Position numbers and translations under genes: made by a program
Part shown: positions 19,835 to 29,285 of the stretch, one piece after another
How positions within the stretch are numbered: the stretch's first letter is position 1
How the letters are laid out: each line of letters opens with the position of its first letter
Notes under the pieces: generated by a model
Databases searched by the model: none
Told to the model about the DNA's origin: nothing
What the model saw: the letters and a program-made list of their open reading frames with translations, nothing else
From: Nitzschia sp. pyKryTriq1
Lineage: Eukaryota; Bacillariophyta; Bacillariophyceae; Bacillariales; Bacillariaceae
Direction: 5' to 3'
NCBI GenBank assembly: GCA_956465555.1
Contig: OY101122.1
Coordinates: forward strand, 693,001-757,000
DNA length: 64,000 nt

Positions 19835-20528
19835 CTTCTTCGTCGGGAATCTCGTAGGTGATGCTCGTAATAGTCTTCTGGGATACCATCCACAACCACT
19901 GCATGAGGCCGTTGAGCTCCTTCTGCTCTTCGGTTGTATCGAAGACTTGCATCCCGTCGACGTTCTCCGATGCGCGAGGGTAGGTATTGATGATCTTCAT
20001 TGCAAGATCTGAGGCCATGACGGTGCGGTTCGGCATAATTTGCCACAAGGTTGGGTGGGTCCAAAATATCCCTCCTTTATACCCCGATGCAAGTTCGCCT
20101 CCGTCTCCGCTGGCTCGTAGGGCCTTGAAGGTCGCCGATGACGTGGCGCCGAAGAGTTCGTCTACACCTGGAGCTTTTCCTACCCTACGAGTGGTGGGGT
20201 TGAAAGTCCCTTCGATCGCGTCGTCGGTGATGGTGAGAAAAGTCCCGAGGTGACCCAACCCAGTAACACCTACCAAGACGAAGCCCTCTTGGGTCTTCGC
20301 CAAGGTAATGTTGTGGACGAATTTGACTTCTCCTTCGTTCAAGGCTACCAACATTGTGGCGTCTCCACCTGAGGCTGCTACCTCGAGCTTCATCGTTTCG
20401 GTTGTTGTGTTGTTCGTCGGTTCGAGATTGTCGAGTGGCCCTTCCGATTTCGCCTTCGCCCATGATCCTTCCTGTTGGATCCGCTCCTGGAGGAAATCCT
20501 TCCACTTCGGGTTACTAGGTTGCGCCAT
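19782..20528 (-). CDS. Orphan 248-residue protein
   Basis: An uninterrupted frame with a clear ATG at 20528. I do not recognise the family. The first ~60 residues are hydrophilic (WKDFLQERIQQEGSWAKAKS). The middle looks like a beta-rich fold (TMLVALNEGEVKFVHNITLA, GFVLVGVTGLGHLGTF), followed by a Trp-containing segment (GGIFWTHPTLWQIMPNRTV) and an acidic end EIPDEEDKIIES. There is no signal peptide or membrane span. Its 3' 70 bases are repeated exactly just upstream of its start, where the same C-terminal peptide (KIIESTSVSQIPTSEF) would be encoded again in frame with a stop. This suggests the remnant of a neighbouring paralogue. Confidence 0.6.
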   Translation of the reverse strand: MAQPSNPKWKDFLQERIQQEGSWAKAKSEGPLDNLEPTNNTTTETMKLEVAASGGDATMLVALNEGEVKFVHNITLAKTQEGFVLVGVTGLGHLGTFLTITDDAIEGTFNPTTRRVGKAPGVDELFGATSSATFKALRASGDGGELASGYKGGIFWTHPTLWQIMPNRTVMASDLAMKIINTYPRASENVDGMQVFDTTEEQKELNGLMQWLWMVSQKTITSITYEIPDEEDKIIESTSVSQIPTSEF

Positions 20529-20547
20529 TGAATGGTTTGAAAGTTGC

Positions 20548-20617
20548 TTTTAAAGCTAATTAATCTAGAATTCCGAAGTTGGGATTTGCGATACCGAGGT
20601 TGACTCGATGATCTTAT
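20548..20617. repeat. 70-bp direct repeat, copy 2 (possible paralogue remnant)
   Basis: Exact copy of 19765-19834. On the minus strand it encodes the same 17-residue C-terminal peptide and stop. It is preceded by a related but different stretch (IPRETTDEPHK, compared with IPDEEDK in the intact gene). Homology is not obvious further upstream. Confidence 0.8.
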
Positions 20618-20847
20618 GAGGTTCATCGGTCGTCTCTCTTGGTATCGGTTTCGGGTTTGGGTGTTCGTTCGACTTCTTGTCTGTCCTTCGTTCGTTGGGG
20701 GTGGCCACTCTGCTGATATCTCAACTGAGCTTCTGCACCTAGAGCAGTAAGCTAGCAATGGTTGTGAGGCCAAGCGTTGGAAATGAACTAAAGTAACTTT
20801 ATAGTACTTCTTCCACTGACGAGAGACGTCGTACGAGCTACCGGTAG

Positions 20848-22128
20848 CTAGTCATCATCAGCCGACGTCGTACGCTGACTACGATTTGCCATTGGCTTTT
20901 TCTTTTTCTTCTTGAAAGCGATGGCCGTTTTCCCGGTTGATAGACTCTTTGCCGTATCTGCGACAGTGAGGTTACTATCCCCAGTGTTGGAGATATCAAC
21001 TCCTTTGTAGCCGCCCTTGCCCCATACATCGTACGCACCCAATGCAGAATCGTCAGCATTTGCCACCTTCGCCTCTTCCATCTTGCGAGCTTCGGCCTCC
21101 TTTTCTTTTGATACTTTCTCGGCTATGTCCCGCTTCCGCTTCTCTCTCAGTCTCCCGCGTTCTTCCTTCACCTCCTGCCGTAGAGTAGTGCGCTTGATTG
21201 CCACAGTCGACCAACCCGTTAGACCGGTTGCTTCGTCCAAGGTGGCACTCTCAGATGGCTCTACCTTTATTTCTTCGCCACCCATGGCCATTAATCGAGC
21301 TTCTTCCAGAGTGTCAGGGATGCTATCATCTGCTCCCAAAATGATCCGAATTCTATCGACGGTAACATTTTTCTCCACCGTCTCCTCCGTGTCATGCGGA
21401 GAAGCCAAATATGCCACGTGAGCCTTATCTTGACGTACTGCTACGATCAGTGCATTTTTCCAGTACATATCACGTTCGGGTAGTTTCTTCTCTTCGAGAT
21501 TTGCCATAAGAGAACCAGTCCAGATTTGAACAGGCATCTCTTCCTCCAACAGTTCACTGAAAATTGGTCCTTCCAAGTATGTTTTCCCATCGTATTCATA
21601 GTGACCTTCCCCTGGTTCAATCTTCCGTCGTTTGAATGTTTTGTGCTCAATTTCACTGTCGTCTTTTTCGGCATCACCCTCACGACGTTTCCTGCGCGTT
21701 AACCATTTATCCTTTTCTTCTTTTGAGGTTTGCTTTGGTGGTGGTGGAGGAGGAGGTGGTGGGCGTGCTTGTTGACTATTGGGTGGAAAATGACCATGAG
21801 AAGGCACTGGTGGTGGTGCGTAGATGGATGGTACAAATGATGGAGCCTGAGCACTTGACGTTGCGAATGTATCCTGTTGTAGATGCGACTGAAGAGCGGC
21901 TTGTTCCATCTTTTGGAGAGAGGACAACAAAAGCTTCTGACTCTGCTCTTCTTGACTTTTTTCCTTCCGTTTCTGCTGCATATTCTTTTCTTGATTTTCA
22001 ATGTGTTTTTTCCCATTCTCGTGCAGCATGATGGACTGGCGATCCGACCCCATCCACGCATTGCACATCGCACAGTAATGGCGCTCCGCATTTCTCCATG
22101 GTTCCCGACGTTGTCGGTTGGCAGACAT
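20848..22128 (-). CDS. WBP4/ZOP1-like spliceosomal protein with matrin-type zinc finger
   Basis: Single exon. The frame is open upstream, but the ATG at 22128 starts MSANRQRREPWRNAERHYC, directly before the conserved finger, and gives 426 residues. The finger is YCAMCNAWMGSDRQSIMLHE with a following GKKH, the U1-type C2H2 finger seen at the N-terminus of WBP4/FBP21 and plant ZOP1. A long KEKSQEEQSQK helix, a Pro-run region (PPPPPPPPP) and a basic coiled region follow. The C-terminus has GAYDVWGKGGYKGVDIS and a Lys-rich KKKKKKP tail. A role in pre-mRNA splicing is expected from the family. I see no clear WW domain, as in ZOP1; YEYDGKTYLEGP may be a remnant. Confidence 0.75.
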   Translation of the reverse strand: MSANRQRREPWRNAERHYCAMCNAWMGSDRQSIMLHENGKKHIENQEKNMQQKRKEKSQEEQSQKLLLSSLQKMEQAALQSHLQQDTFATSSAQAPSFVPSIYAPPPVPSHGHFPPNSQQARPPPPPPPPPKQTSKEEKDKWLTRRKRREGDAEKDDSEIEHKTFKRRKIEPGEGHYEYDGKTYLEGPIFSELLEEEMPVQIWTGSLMANLEEKKLPERDMYWKNALIVAVRQDKAHVAYLASPHDTEETVEKNVTVDRIRIILGADDSIPDTLEEARLMAMGGEEIKVEPSESATLDEATGLTGWSTVAIKRTTLRQEVKEERGRLREKRKRDIAEKVSKEKEAEARKMEEAKVANADDSALGAYDVWGKGGYKGVDISNTGDSNLTVADTAKSLSTGKTAIAFKKKKKKPMANRSQRTTSADDD

Positions 22129-23147
22129 GATGATGTTTTGTGAACTCTTACATACGTACAAGTTACGCGGAACTGAGACTCTTTGCGGACAGAAGCACTG
22201 CAACAGAGGTGGGGTATTTAACCTTGCGAATGTTGGTGCAACCGGTGTCCAAAAGTGATGCCGTTGCAAAAGTGATGCCGTTTTGGGTCCCCGATAACCA
22301 GAGTTGTCGTTTCTACCCGCTCCGCTATGGGATACCGTGTCGAATTGTCCGATTGAACTCGATGACCAGAATGACTGCCGATGGGGTCTTTCGCGCCATT
22401 CGGAGATGTGCGCGGAGCTCTCCGCAGGAGGCGTTCCATCTCGCCTTCGTCTGCCCTCCCATCCTCCCTACTGTCCGTTACTACCGCCGACGATGGCGAC
22501 AATGGTGGATCGCAACATCGGTTCGGCCGTTTGCCACTTGGGGTGACTGGCAGACGTTCGACTCCAGACTCCAGACGACTCCAGACGTATGTTCTCCAAA
22601 CAATTCAATCTCCGTCTGTCCTTCCCCTGTCAGAATGTGCGTGAACGGCTCTATTTCGCGCCAAAAAGATCGAGCGTGACGGCCATACATTTTTGTGCAG
22701 TGACGGACCCACTCCGCTATGACGTCGGCTTTTCTGGTAGACTCCGAGAGACGATCGTGATCATAAACATATTCGTAGTTGAATACAGATTTATACATTT
22801 ACAAGATCATTTAACGGCAACTGATAAGTGGGATCCGAATTCAAATAGTGCCCAATACAGCAAATTTTTCGCATGGCCTGCAGGTGTATGGTGGGAATCA
22901 TAAGCCCACAGATGGGTGCAAGATGATGATGCTCACGAAAGATCTAAAAAAATAGAAGAAATCTCCAGCAGCCCGCCTGGCATGACCACACGAAATACTC
23001 CATCGTCCACCAGCCCGTCCTTGAGGGACAGCATCGCATCAGACACCGAAGGTCGTCGTTGCTGGTGGGCCGAGCAGGTCCGCCGACCCTACCGGTACTG
23101 TAATCGTTCCGCACGTTCAACACATTTTCAGGGTTGTGAAGATAACC
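22129..23147. other. Divergent intergenic region, no supported gene
   Basis: Overlapping frames in all phases have no recognisable product. A TTTTCAG acceptor-like site just before 23132 leaves open a small upstream exon for the next gene (a plausible frame starts with ATG at 22982), but every donor I found gives an intron under 50 nt, so I do not join them. Confidence 0.45.
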
Positions 23148-24313
23148 ATGATGGAAAAGGTGAACTCTGTATCGGAGAGACTGGAGCTGCTCTCAAACAC
23201 TGCCATGCTCAAGAAAGTTCTAGACAAGAGAGATCTAGTTGGGGGCAGTATCGGTTCGAAAGGAGAAGTCACTGCCTTTTCTCGATATGAACTACCCAAT
23301 ACTCCGATAGCCCCCGTTCAAGCACCTCCCGTGAGCCCCAAGTCTCTCGTCAGTGATCGGATGCAACGTCGCGACTCCGTTAGCCCCCACCCAGTTGTGG
23401 AGGCCACTCGTGACTCTCCACCTTATGCCGGGGGAGATCCGAATTACCACCATTACAGTAGTGCTCCCTTTGGATACTCCACTGGGTCGCACTACCCCCC
23501 CTTCCCGCCTCCGACGCACCGAGGATACAACATGCATGGGTCACAACAGATGGACAGATACTACCGGGAGAATCGTGTCCCCGGGACCTTGGCGCCACTT
23601 GCCGCCCACCCTGAGCACGGGCGTCTACACGGACAGAACGTTGCCCCGCTACCCTTCCGAAGTCCCTACGAAGATCGGCATTCTTTGGATAGCCAACGCC
23701 ATCATGTTCCTGTGACTGATTCGTCTAGTCGGTCAGCCAAGTTCTTCTCGCCGGCGCATTCCGTGAGTGAGGACTGCGAGGATACTAATGCTCAACACTC
23801 CAACAATAGGATGTCCTACGAATCGTTGCTTCGAGAGAACTATCTCATGCGTGATCAACTCCAAGACAAGGATTCTGCCATAGCATCGCTTCAGCTAAGG
23901 GTGGACCAGTTGGAAACCCAAATCGCCGAGCTTCGTCAGTTGCCCACAGGAAAGATTTCGCACATTCCTATCGAGTAAGTAGCTTCGATGATCGATCATG
24001 GTATCTTTTCTCGCATATTGTTGCTAACCTTGTTATTTTCTCGGGTGGATCCTACAGTGATATGATCCGTATCATGCAAGAGTACGGTTCGGAAGTATCC
24101 AACCAGACACTACCCAAGAGGAGGGATAACATCAAGAAGGCGTCGATTGTGCGGCAGTTCCGCCGCTGGAACCCCGAGTTCTTCCGTTACTTCATTCACG
24201 TGAATGGAGAATGGGTCCCCAAGATGGGGAAGGAAGCGGAGTTGCGACGTCGCGAGGAAAACCGTAAGGAACTCAAACGCCAGGCGACCCAAAAGGACCC
24301 TGAAAGTAAATGA
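23148..24313 (+). CDS. Orphan coiled-coil protein with C-terminal RRWNPEFF domain
   Basis: Two exons fit: 23148-23974 and 24058-24313 with an 83-nt intron, giving 360 residues. The middle is disordered, rich in Pro, His, Ser and Tyr. A coiled coil follows (RDQLQDKDSAIASLQLRVDQ). The C-terminus is a compact basic domain: DDMIRIMQEYGSE, KRRDNIKKASIVRQFRRWNP, EFFRYFIHVNGEWVP. I recognise the pattern as a conserved-looking domain but cannot name it; the charged helices and aromatic residues might bind nucleic acid or a protein, which is speculation. The N-terminus is uncertain and may extend through an upstream exon. Confidence 0.7.
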
Positions 24314-24644
24314 AGATCGCATGATGATCTTTTTGGATAGAGCACCACGCCACCATGATTCCGCATAGCAGATCAAACTGTTTCGGGTCATTCATAGAGA
24401 ACGTACACATACCGGTACATACCCGGAATTACACTTACAAACATACACGATACCAGATACACAGCAATGAAGACGCGCCAGCGACAACCTTAGACTACAC
24501 ATCAAAATAACCTATAGACTCACTACTACATAATCTTTGCAGAAAAAATAGAATGGAAAACCGCATTGACTCTTTACACTTACTCAGTGTCGCACGGTAC
24601 CGGACGAGGTGCTGCATTGAATGTGATTTTTGCATGTACATAAT
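24314..24644. other. Convergent 3' region, no gene
   Basis: Non-coding DNA between two convergent genes. One ACCGGTAC word lies near 24411. Confidence 0.5.
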
Positions 24645-25926
24645 TCATGACCGGAAGATCGCAAACCTCTGTTCTAAGCTCGACTGAATCGTTTCAAAGC
24701 TCATAAAGATAATGCCTTGCCCTGGAACAACGCGACCTAGTCTTGGTACAACTCCGGCATAGAACGCACCAATCCCTTCGTTAGTAAGAACTTGTTTGAA
24801 ACAGTCTAGAGTACCAGAGTATCTCGAAGCCTTTGTTCCTTGCATGCGGGTTTTCACTACGTCAAAAGGATTGTTGCAGATAGTCTGTATCCGGGCGGTA
24901 GTCAAGTTTAAAACGTTAGATGCGGGTCAGTACGGTACGGACTGACTCTATCGGAGACCAATACGAAGTAGAACTTACCGAAAAACAACCAGCACTCATG
25001 CCACCAAGTAAACTGCCAAAGGGTGAAAGCGGCTCCTGCCCATCCTTTGTCACGATCCTTTTGTATTCATTGAACCACATGAATCGGAAGCCTTGATTTG
25101 TGCCTTGTTTCATGGCAGTTGCCGCACCCTGCACGCAATACGAGATAAATTGGTGATAAGGGAAATGAGCTGATACGCCGTTGCTACTTGCACGCAAGCC
25201 CCCTACCGCACCGGTACTACTACAAGTACAACAATGCTTCATACGCACCCCTTGATAAATGCCTCCAAACCCTTCATTTTTCACGATGTATTTGAATCCC
25301 TCAATGAATGGCTTGTTGAGCTCAATGACCTTCGTTTTGACAGTTTCGACAGGGGCGACAATGACCAGTCTAGTCGGCAAAGGAAAATGACAACAAAATC
25401 ATCATCAGCTCGACCACGTCAACGGATTTTCCCACGACACTCTGAATCTACTTACGCCTCGGCCACTCCTGCACCCAAACCAGCCAAAAAATTCTTGGCT
25501 GGGGTCAAATCTCCATTTCTATCGCGAAGGGATTCCTTTATGACAGAATTCAAACCAAATCGGATCCCAGCTTTCGGAACACTACCAATAAGCGTAGGAG
25601 CCAAACCACGATACAGGGACAAGAATCCAGTAGTTCGGACTGTGTAGGAAAGACCTGATATCATTCCAGTGTATGGCAATTGAGCTCCCTTGGCTTTGGA
25701 CTGCAGCTGAAGTTGGGTCTACTTTCACGGAATGGCAAGGAACACCAGGGCAAAGATGAGTAAAGTATAGAACATCAAATCCATACATATTCAATAAAGG
25801 TATGGAGGGATTGTACTGTAGACTAACCTTGATGAACTCCATCGGCCAGACCGCTGTAGCTTCGACACCTCCAGCGATGCACCCCGCTGCCATGGCAGTA
25901 AGTGGATTTTTGGATTTTTGACCCAT
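24645..25926 (-). CDS. Mitochondrial citrate/tricarboxylate carrier (SLC25A1-like)
   Basis: Five minus-strand exons fit in phase: 25926-25828, 25718-25456, 25369-25249, 25128-24979 and 24884-24645, giving 290 residues, the usual carrier length. The three carrier signatures are WPMEFIKTQLQ, APVETVKTK and NPFDVVKTRMQG, each at the start of one of three repeats with two membrane helices. Segments KNFLAGLGAGVAEA, KQGTNQGFRFMW and VVPRLGRVVPGQG match SLC25A1 closely. It would export citrate from the mitochondrial matrix in exchange for malate, supplying cytosolic acetyl-CoA for lipid synthesis. Intron 3 (25129-25248) contains an ACCGGTAC word. This is the most intron-rich gene of the window together with the second ACSL. 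Confidence 0.9.
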
Positions 25927-26948
25927 TTTGTGAAGAAAGCTTTGTGAGCTGCTGATGAAAATTTGTGCGAGAACGTTCTTTGCCTCTTAACTCAACAGAT
26001 CACTATTCTTGCTTCAAATGCTCAAGCAAAAGTAGTGAAGAAACGGCACCAGAGGAGACCACGGTCTATCTCTCGAATCTCGCTCGATGGGAGAAATAGA
26101 ACGGAAATTGAAAATGGAAGATTGTTTGTTTTTGCACCAGTAGCCGGACGGTCGGGGAGCAGACCATTCTGTCCTCGTCCGTCGGGTCTGCGCGCCTGTC
26201 GGACAAAGTAGTGTGATCTATCGGGATCTTGGTTTTTGGCGCGAGAGCAGACGAGGGACGAATAATCCTCCTGGATGACCCATGCCTTGGAGGCATTCGC
26301 GATTTTGACTTACGTCAACGGATACCATGCTTGGGCGTACTAGAATTGCGGAGAAAAGGGCGAGACGGAAAGGAGGTCGATGAATGGATAGCTAGAAGAC
26401 GCGACGTGGCAGTCTAGCACCATGTACTAAAGTAGTCTCGATATATCGTATCTCGCGAAGAACGGCGGCCGGGGGATGTCGGCGAGCATGCGAGAAAAAT
26501 AGCTACGAATAATTTAGGGGATAATACCCAAGCAAGTAGTAATTCTCCCCTTTTTCTCTGACGTGTCTCAAGTCTCAACGGACGTCGCGCGCTTACTGTA
26601 AATAATTTCGTCTCCCGACCAACGGTCCGACCAACGGTCGGTCGGCGCCAAAAAAAGCTGAACGCGAGCCGCCTCCGACTACGAGTAGGAGTCGTCGTCG
26701 TCGTCGTCGTCGTCGGATAAATAATAATCTACAGTATCAAAATTATTTTACACCAAAGTCCGAAATTCCAACCCTTGCTTGGTCAACAGACAGAAAGGTT
26801 TCTTGTCGGAGAGGCAGTGAACTGAAGGCTCTGCAAGTTCCTGACAAGACAATCATACTCCGGGTAGATTCTTTGGGGATTCACAACTCATTTCAGATCG
26901 ACAGTCGCCTTTTGGACTGCTTCCAAGTGCGAGTTTTTCACAAAAACC
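25927..26948. other. Divergent intergenic region
   Basis: No supported gene. It holds a (GTC)n run at 26691-26716 and two close copies of CCGACCAACGGTC near 26617-26641. Confidence 0.5.
26691..26716 (+). repeat. (GTC)n microsatellite
   Basis: Eight to nine uninterrupted GTC triplets in the leader region of the TLDc gene. Confidence 0.9.
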
Positions 26949-27941
26949 ATGACTGTCAACAATTTATCGCAAGACGGGCCCACTATCGTGCCATCTACTC
27001 CTAAGATATCCCAATTAGACTCCACAATCACAACTCCACAAGCACAGGCAGTATGTCCCGGCTCATCGATCCCCTCTAGTCAGAGCGAGCGCTCATTGCG
27101 CGAGCTGCTGGGATTGGAGGATTTGGGGCTGACTCTGTTTTCACCTCTCGATGAAGAGCGTTTCCCGATTCGGGCAAGTCATCTCAGTGACAAAACGAAA
27201 CTCCGAGACGGAGAGGACGACTGTTCTGACTCTTCTCCGAGGGATGTCTTTCTGGGCGACTTACAAATATCATCTTCGTTATCCGACGTCCTGGCGGAGG
27301 AAGACAACCTTGAGAGTCACGCTTTGCCGGTTCACATCGAGCCTCCAGAAGATCCGGCCGAACTGGCGTTCGCCCCTCAGATAATCTCTGAAGCAATGTT
27401 GCAACATATTGTGGATGAGGCTCTGCCGTCGAATTTGCAAATGTGCACTACGTGGAAGCGACTATTTTCGATAAACTTGCACGGTGACTGCGTTGCAACG
27501 ATGCTCAGCAAATGCAAGTCTTTTCGTCACACTCTGTTGGTCGTCAAGACCTCCAATGGAACATTATTAGGAGGGTTTGCTTCTGAAGTATGGAAGAATC
27601 AAGGAGGGTTCGACAGGTGCTCTTACTATGGAACAGGCGCCTCCTTTCTATTCTCAAATTTTCCGCAGAGACAGGACGGCAAACTCTCTTTTTACAAGTG
27701 GGTGGGTGTCAATGATTATTGCCAACTTTGTGATGTGCAGGCTGGAAGACTTGCTTTGGGCGGGGGTGGAAACTTCGGCTTGGTGATTCAAGACAACTTC
27801 ACGAAGGGATCAACTGGACCGTGTGCCACCTTTGACAATCCTTCCTTGGTGCCAGGAATCGATCGAAGCTTTGACATCGTAGAGTTTGAAGTATACGGAA
27901 TCGTTCCTCTTATGGATACTATTCACTTCCGAGAACAGTGA
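26949..27941 (+). CDS. TLDc-domain protein (OXR1/NCOA7-like)
   Basis: Single exon of 330 residues. The N-terminal ~145 residues are Ser/Asp-rich and disordered. The rest is a TLDc domain: LPSNLQMCTTWKRLFSINLH at about 157-176, then LLGGFASEVWKNQGGFDRCS, YYGTGASFLFSNFP, LALGGGGNFGLVIQDNFTKG and DIVEFEVYGIV. The G-GNFGL and F-V-VYG positions are family hallmarks. TLDc proteins protect against oxidative stress, and several regulate V-ATPase assembly; which applies here is not visible. No LysM or GRAM domain is present, so it is a short TLDc-only form. Confidence 0.9.
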   Translation: MTVNNLSQDGPTIVPSTPKISQLDSTITTPQAQAVCPGSSIPSSQSERSLRELLGLEDLGLTLFSPLDEERFPIRASHLSDKTKLRDGEDDCSDSSPRDVFLGDLQISSSLSDVLAEEDNLESHALPVHIEPPEDPAELAFAPQIISEAMLQHIVDEALPSNLQMCTTWKRLFSINLHGDCVATMLSKCKSFRHTLLVVKTSNGTLLGGFASEVWKNQGGFDRCSYYGTGASFLFSNFPQRQDGKLSFYKWVGVNDYCQLCDVQAGRLALGGGGNFGLVIQDNFTKGSTGPCATFDNPSLVPGIDRSFDIVEFEVYGIVPLMDTIHFREQ

Positions 27942-28162
27942 AGGTCCCTAGATACCGAGGGAACCGTTGACCACCACTTTGGCTTATAGACGACGACCGA
28001 ACCCGCAATACTTTTTGCGTTTCAATGTACCTTGGTGTAAAATATTAGAGTTACAGCTACGGAACGCGATGGATATTTCTCATTTAGGCGTGCACCGCAG
28101 CCATGCTGGGAATAAATATATAAATATACCCGAGCACGTGGATAAATAGTCCGGCTGTCCAT

Positions 28163-28489
28163 TCAAGCCATCTTTCGTTGTCGTTTCAAGGAACCGATGC
28201 AGACAAAGAAGGCTACAAGGAAGAGTGCGAGGCTTCCGTTCGCAATGAGGGGTGTCAAGTCTAGAATCAAGTACGCCAGACTGTCCACCACCCACTGAAA
28301 TCCCCTCGGAAGACTTTTGGCGGCGGAAGAATTCTCAGCCCCTTTGTGGTGGTATTGAAGGAGCAAGATCCATGCCAACGGATACAGCAGAAGCAGTACT
28401 CCAACGCCCATCAGCAATAAGACACCCGTCCCTACTGATGAGGAATGACGAATTGGCTCTGGGACAACGATTTTCACCACGGTAACCAT
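28163..28489 (-). CDS. Small integral membrane protein, orphan
   Basis: A 108-residue frame from the ATG at 28489. It has a strongly hydrophobic stretch at about 20-45 (GVLLLMGVGVLLLLYPLAW), a second from about 66 (WVVDSLAYLILDLTP) and a third near the end (LALFLVAFFVCIGSL), closed by basic KRQRK. Three spans of this quality are unlikely by chance. No family recognised. It converges with the TLDc gene. Confidence 0.5.
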   Translation of the reverse strand: MVTVVKIVVPEPIRHSSSVGTGVLLLMGVGVLLLLYPLAWILLLQYHHKGAENSSAAKSLPRGFQWVVDSLAYLILDLTPLIANGSLALFLVAFFVCIGSLKRQRKMA

Positions 28490-29285
28490 GACACTTGTTT
28501 TTCAGTGTTGCACTGGAAAATCAATCGGATAAATGTTGTAGAAAGCAATACGTCTTTTGGTTGGCAGCGAAATCAGACGCTGATTATGCGTGTTGGAGAC
28601 CGCCAGTGCTGAGCCGTCAATTTGACAAAGGTTCGCTTCTCAACCCAACCCAAGAAAGTGCGACGCGACTTTTAAAAGCGCTCCTGGTGCATACCAATGA
28701 ATCCTGGGAGGAATATGTGCTATTGTTGACACACCCGTCCCTTTTTACTTACTGTACCGGTAGGTTTGGTCTTGCTCATCGTCTCATCTACCGGTATTGT
28801 GTCTATTGCCTCAAACTCACAGAACTCCTCGCTTCTTAATTACCAGTAGACTGCAAGTACAGTACTTGTACTGTACCGGTACAGGTACAGTACCGGTTAC
28901 ATAGCTGAACGAATCATCATCTCCCCAAAGCAAGGGGTGTCGGTACCGGTATGTACTGTACAGAAGTACGGTACTCGTACTGTACGTGTACGAATCAAAT
29001 ACGTCCTTCCGACGCCCGCGCCTTTTGCGATTCGCGATGCTGGCCAAGCAATAATATACGCAATACGTAAAACTCCCTCCAACAACAACGACAGCAAACG
29101 ACCATGGCGATCGACTGCGACGAGAGATGAACGATAAAGAGCGAGGTTCGAGTGGCCATCTGCCATCTCGCTTTCTGTTTTTTGTGTGGCTCTGCTGGAA
29201 GCAAACTGATCCTTGGCTCGCTTTTTTTCAGCATTGAATCACCAGTTCTCGTCACTCCAATCGATTACTGTAAATATTTTCGAAG
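28490..29285. promoter_or_regulatory. Intergenic region with GTAC palindrome cluster upstream of ELP2
   Basis: The cluster spans 28847-28990, ending about 295 bp before the ELP2 start, with repeated GTACTGTACCGGTACAGGTA words. No gene is supported. Confidence 0.55.

Noticed and set aside
19765-20617. 70-bp direct repeats considered as LTRs of a small element
   Set aside because: They carry coding sequence of the enclosed gene's C-terminus, lack TG...CA ends, and no reverse transcriptase, integrase or primer-binding site is present.
22140-22679. 179-codon plus-strand frame upstream of the orphan coiled-coil gene
   Set aside because: Several overlapping frames of similar length exist here on both strands, a sign of high-GC non-coding sequence, and none has recognisable motifs.
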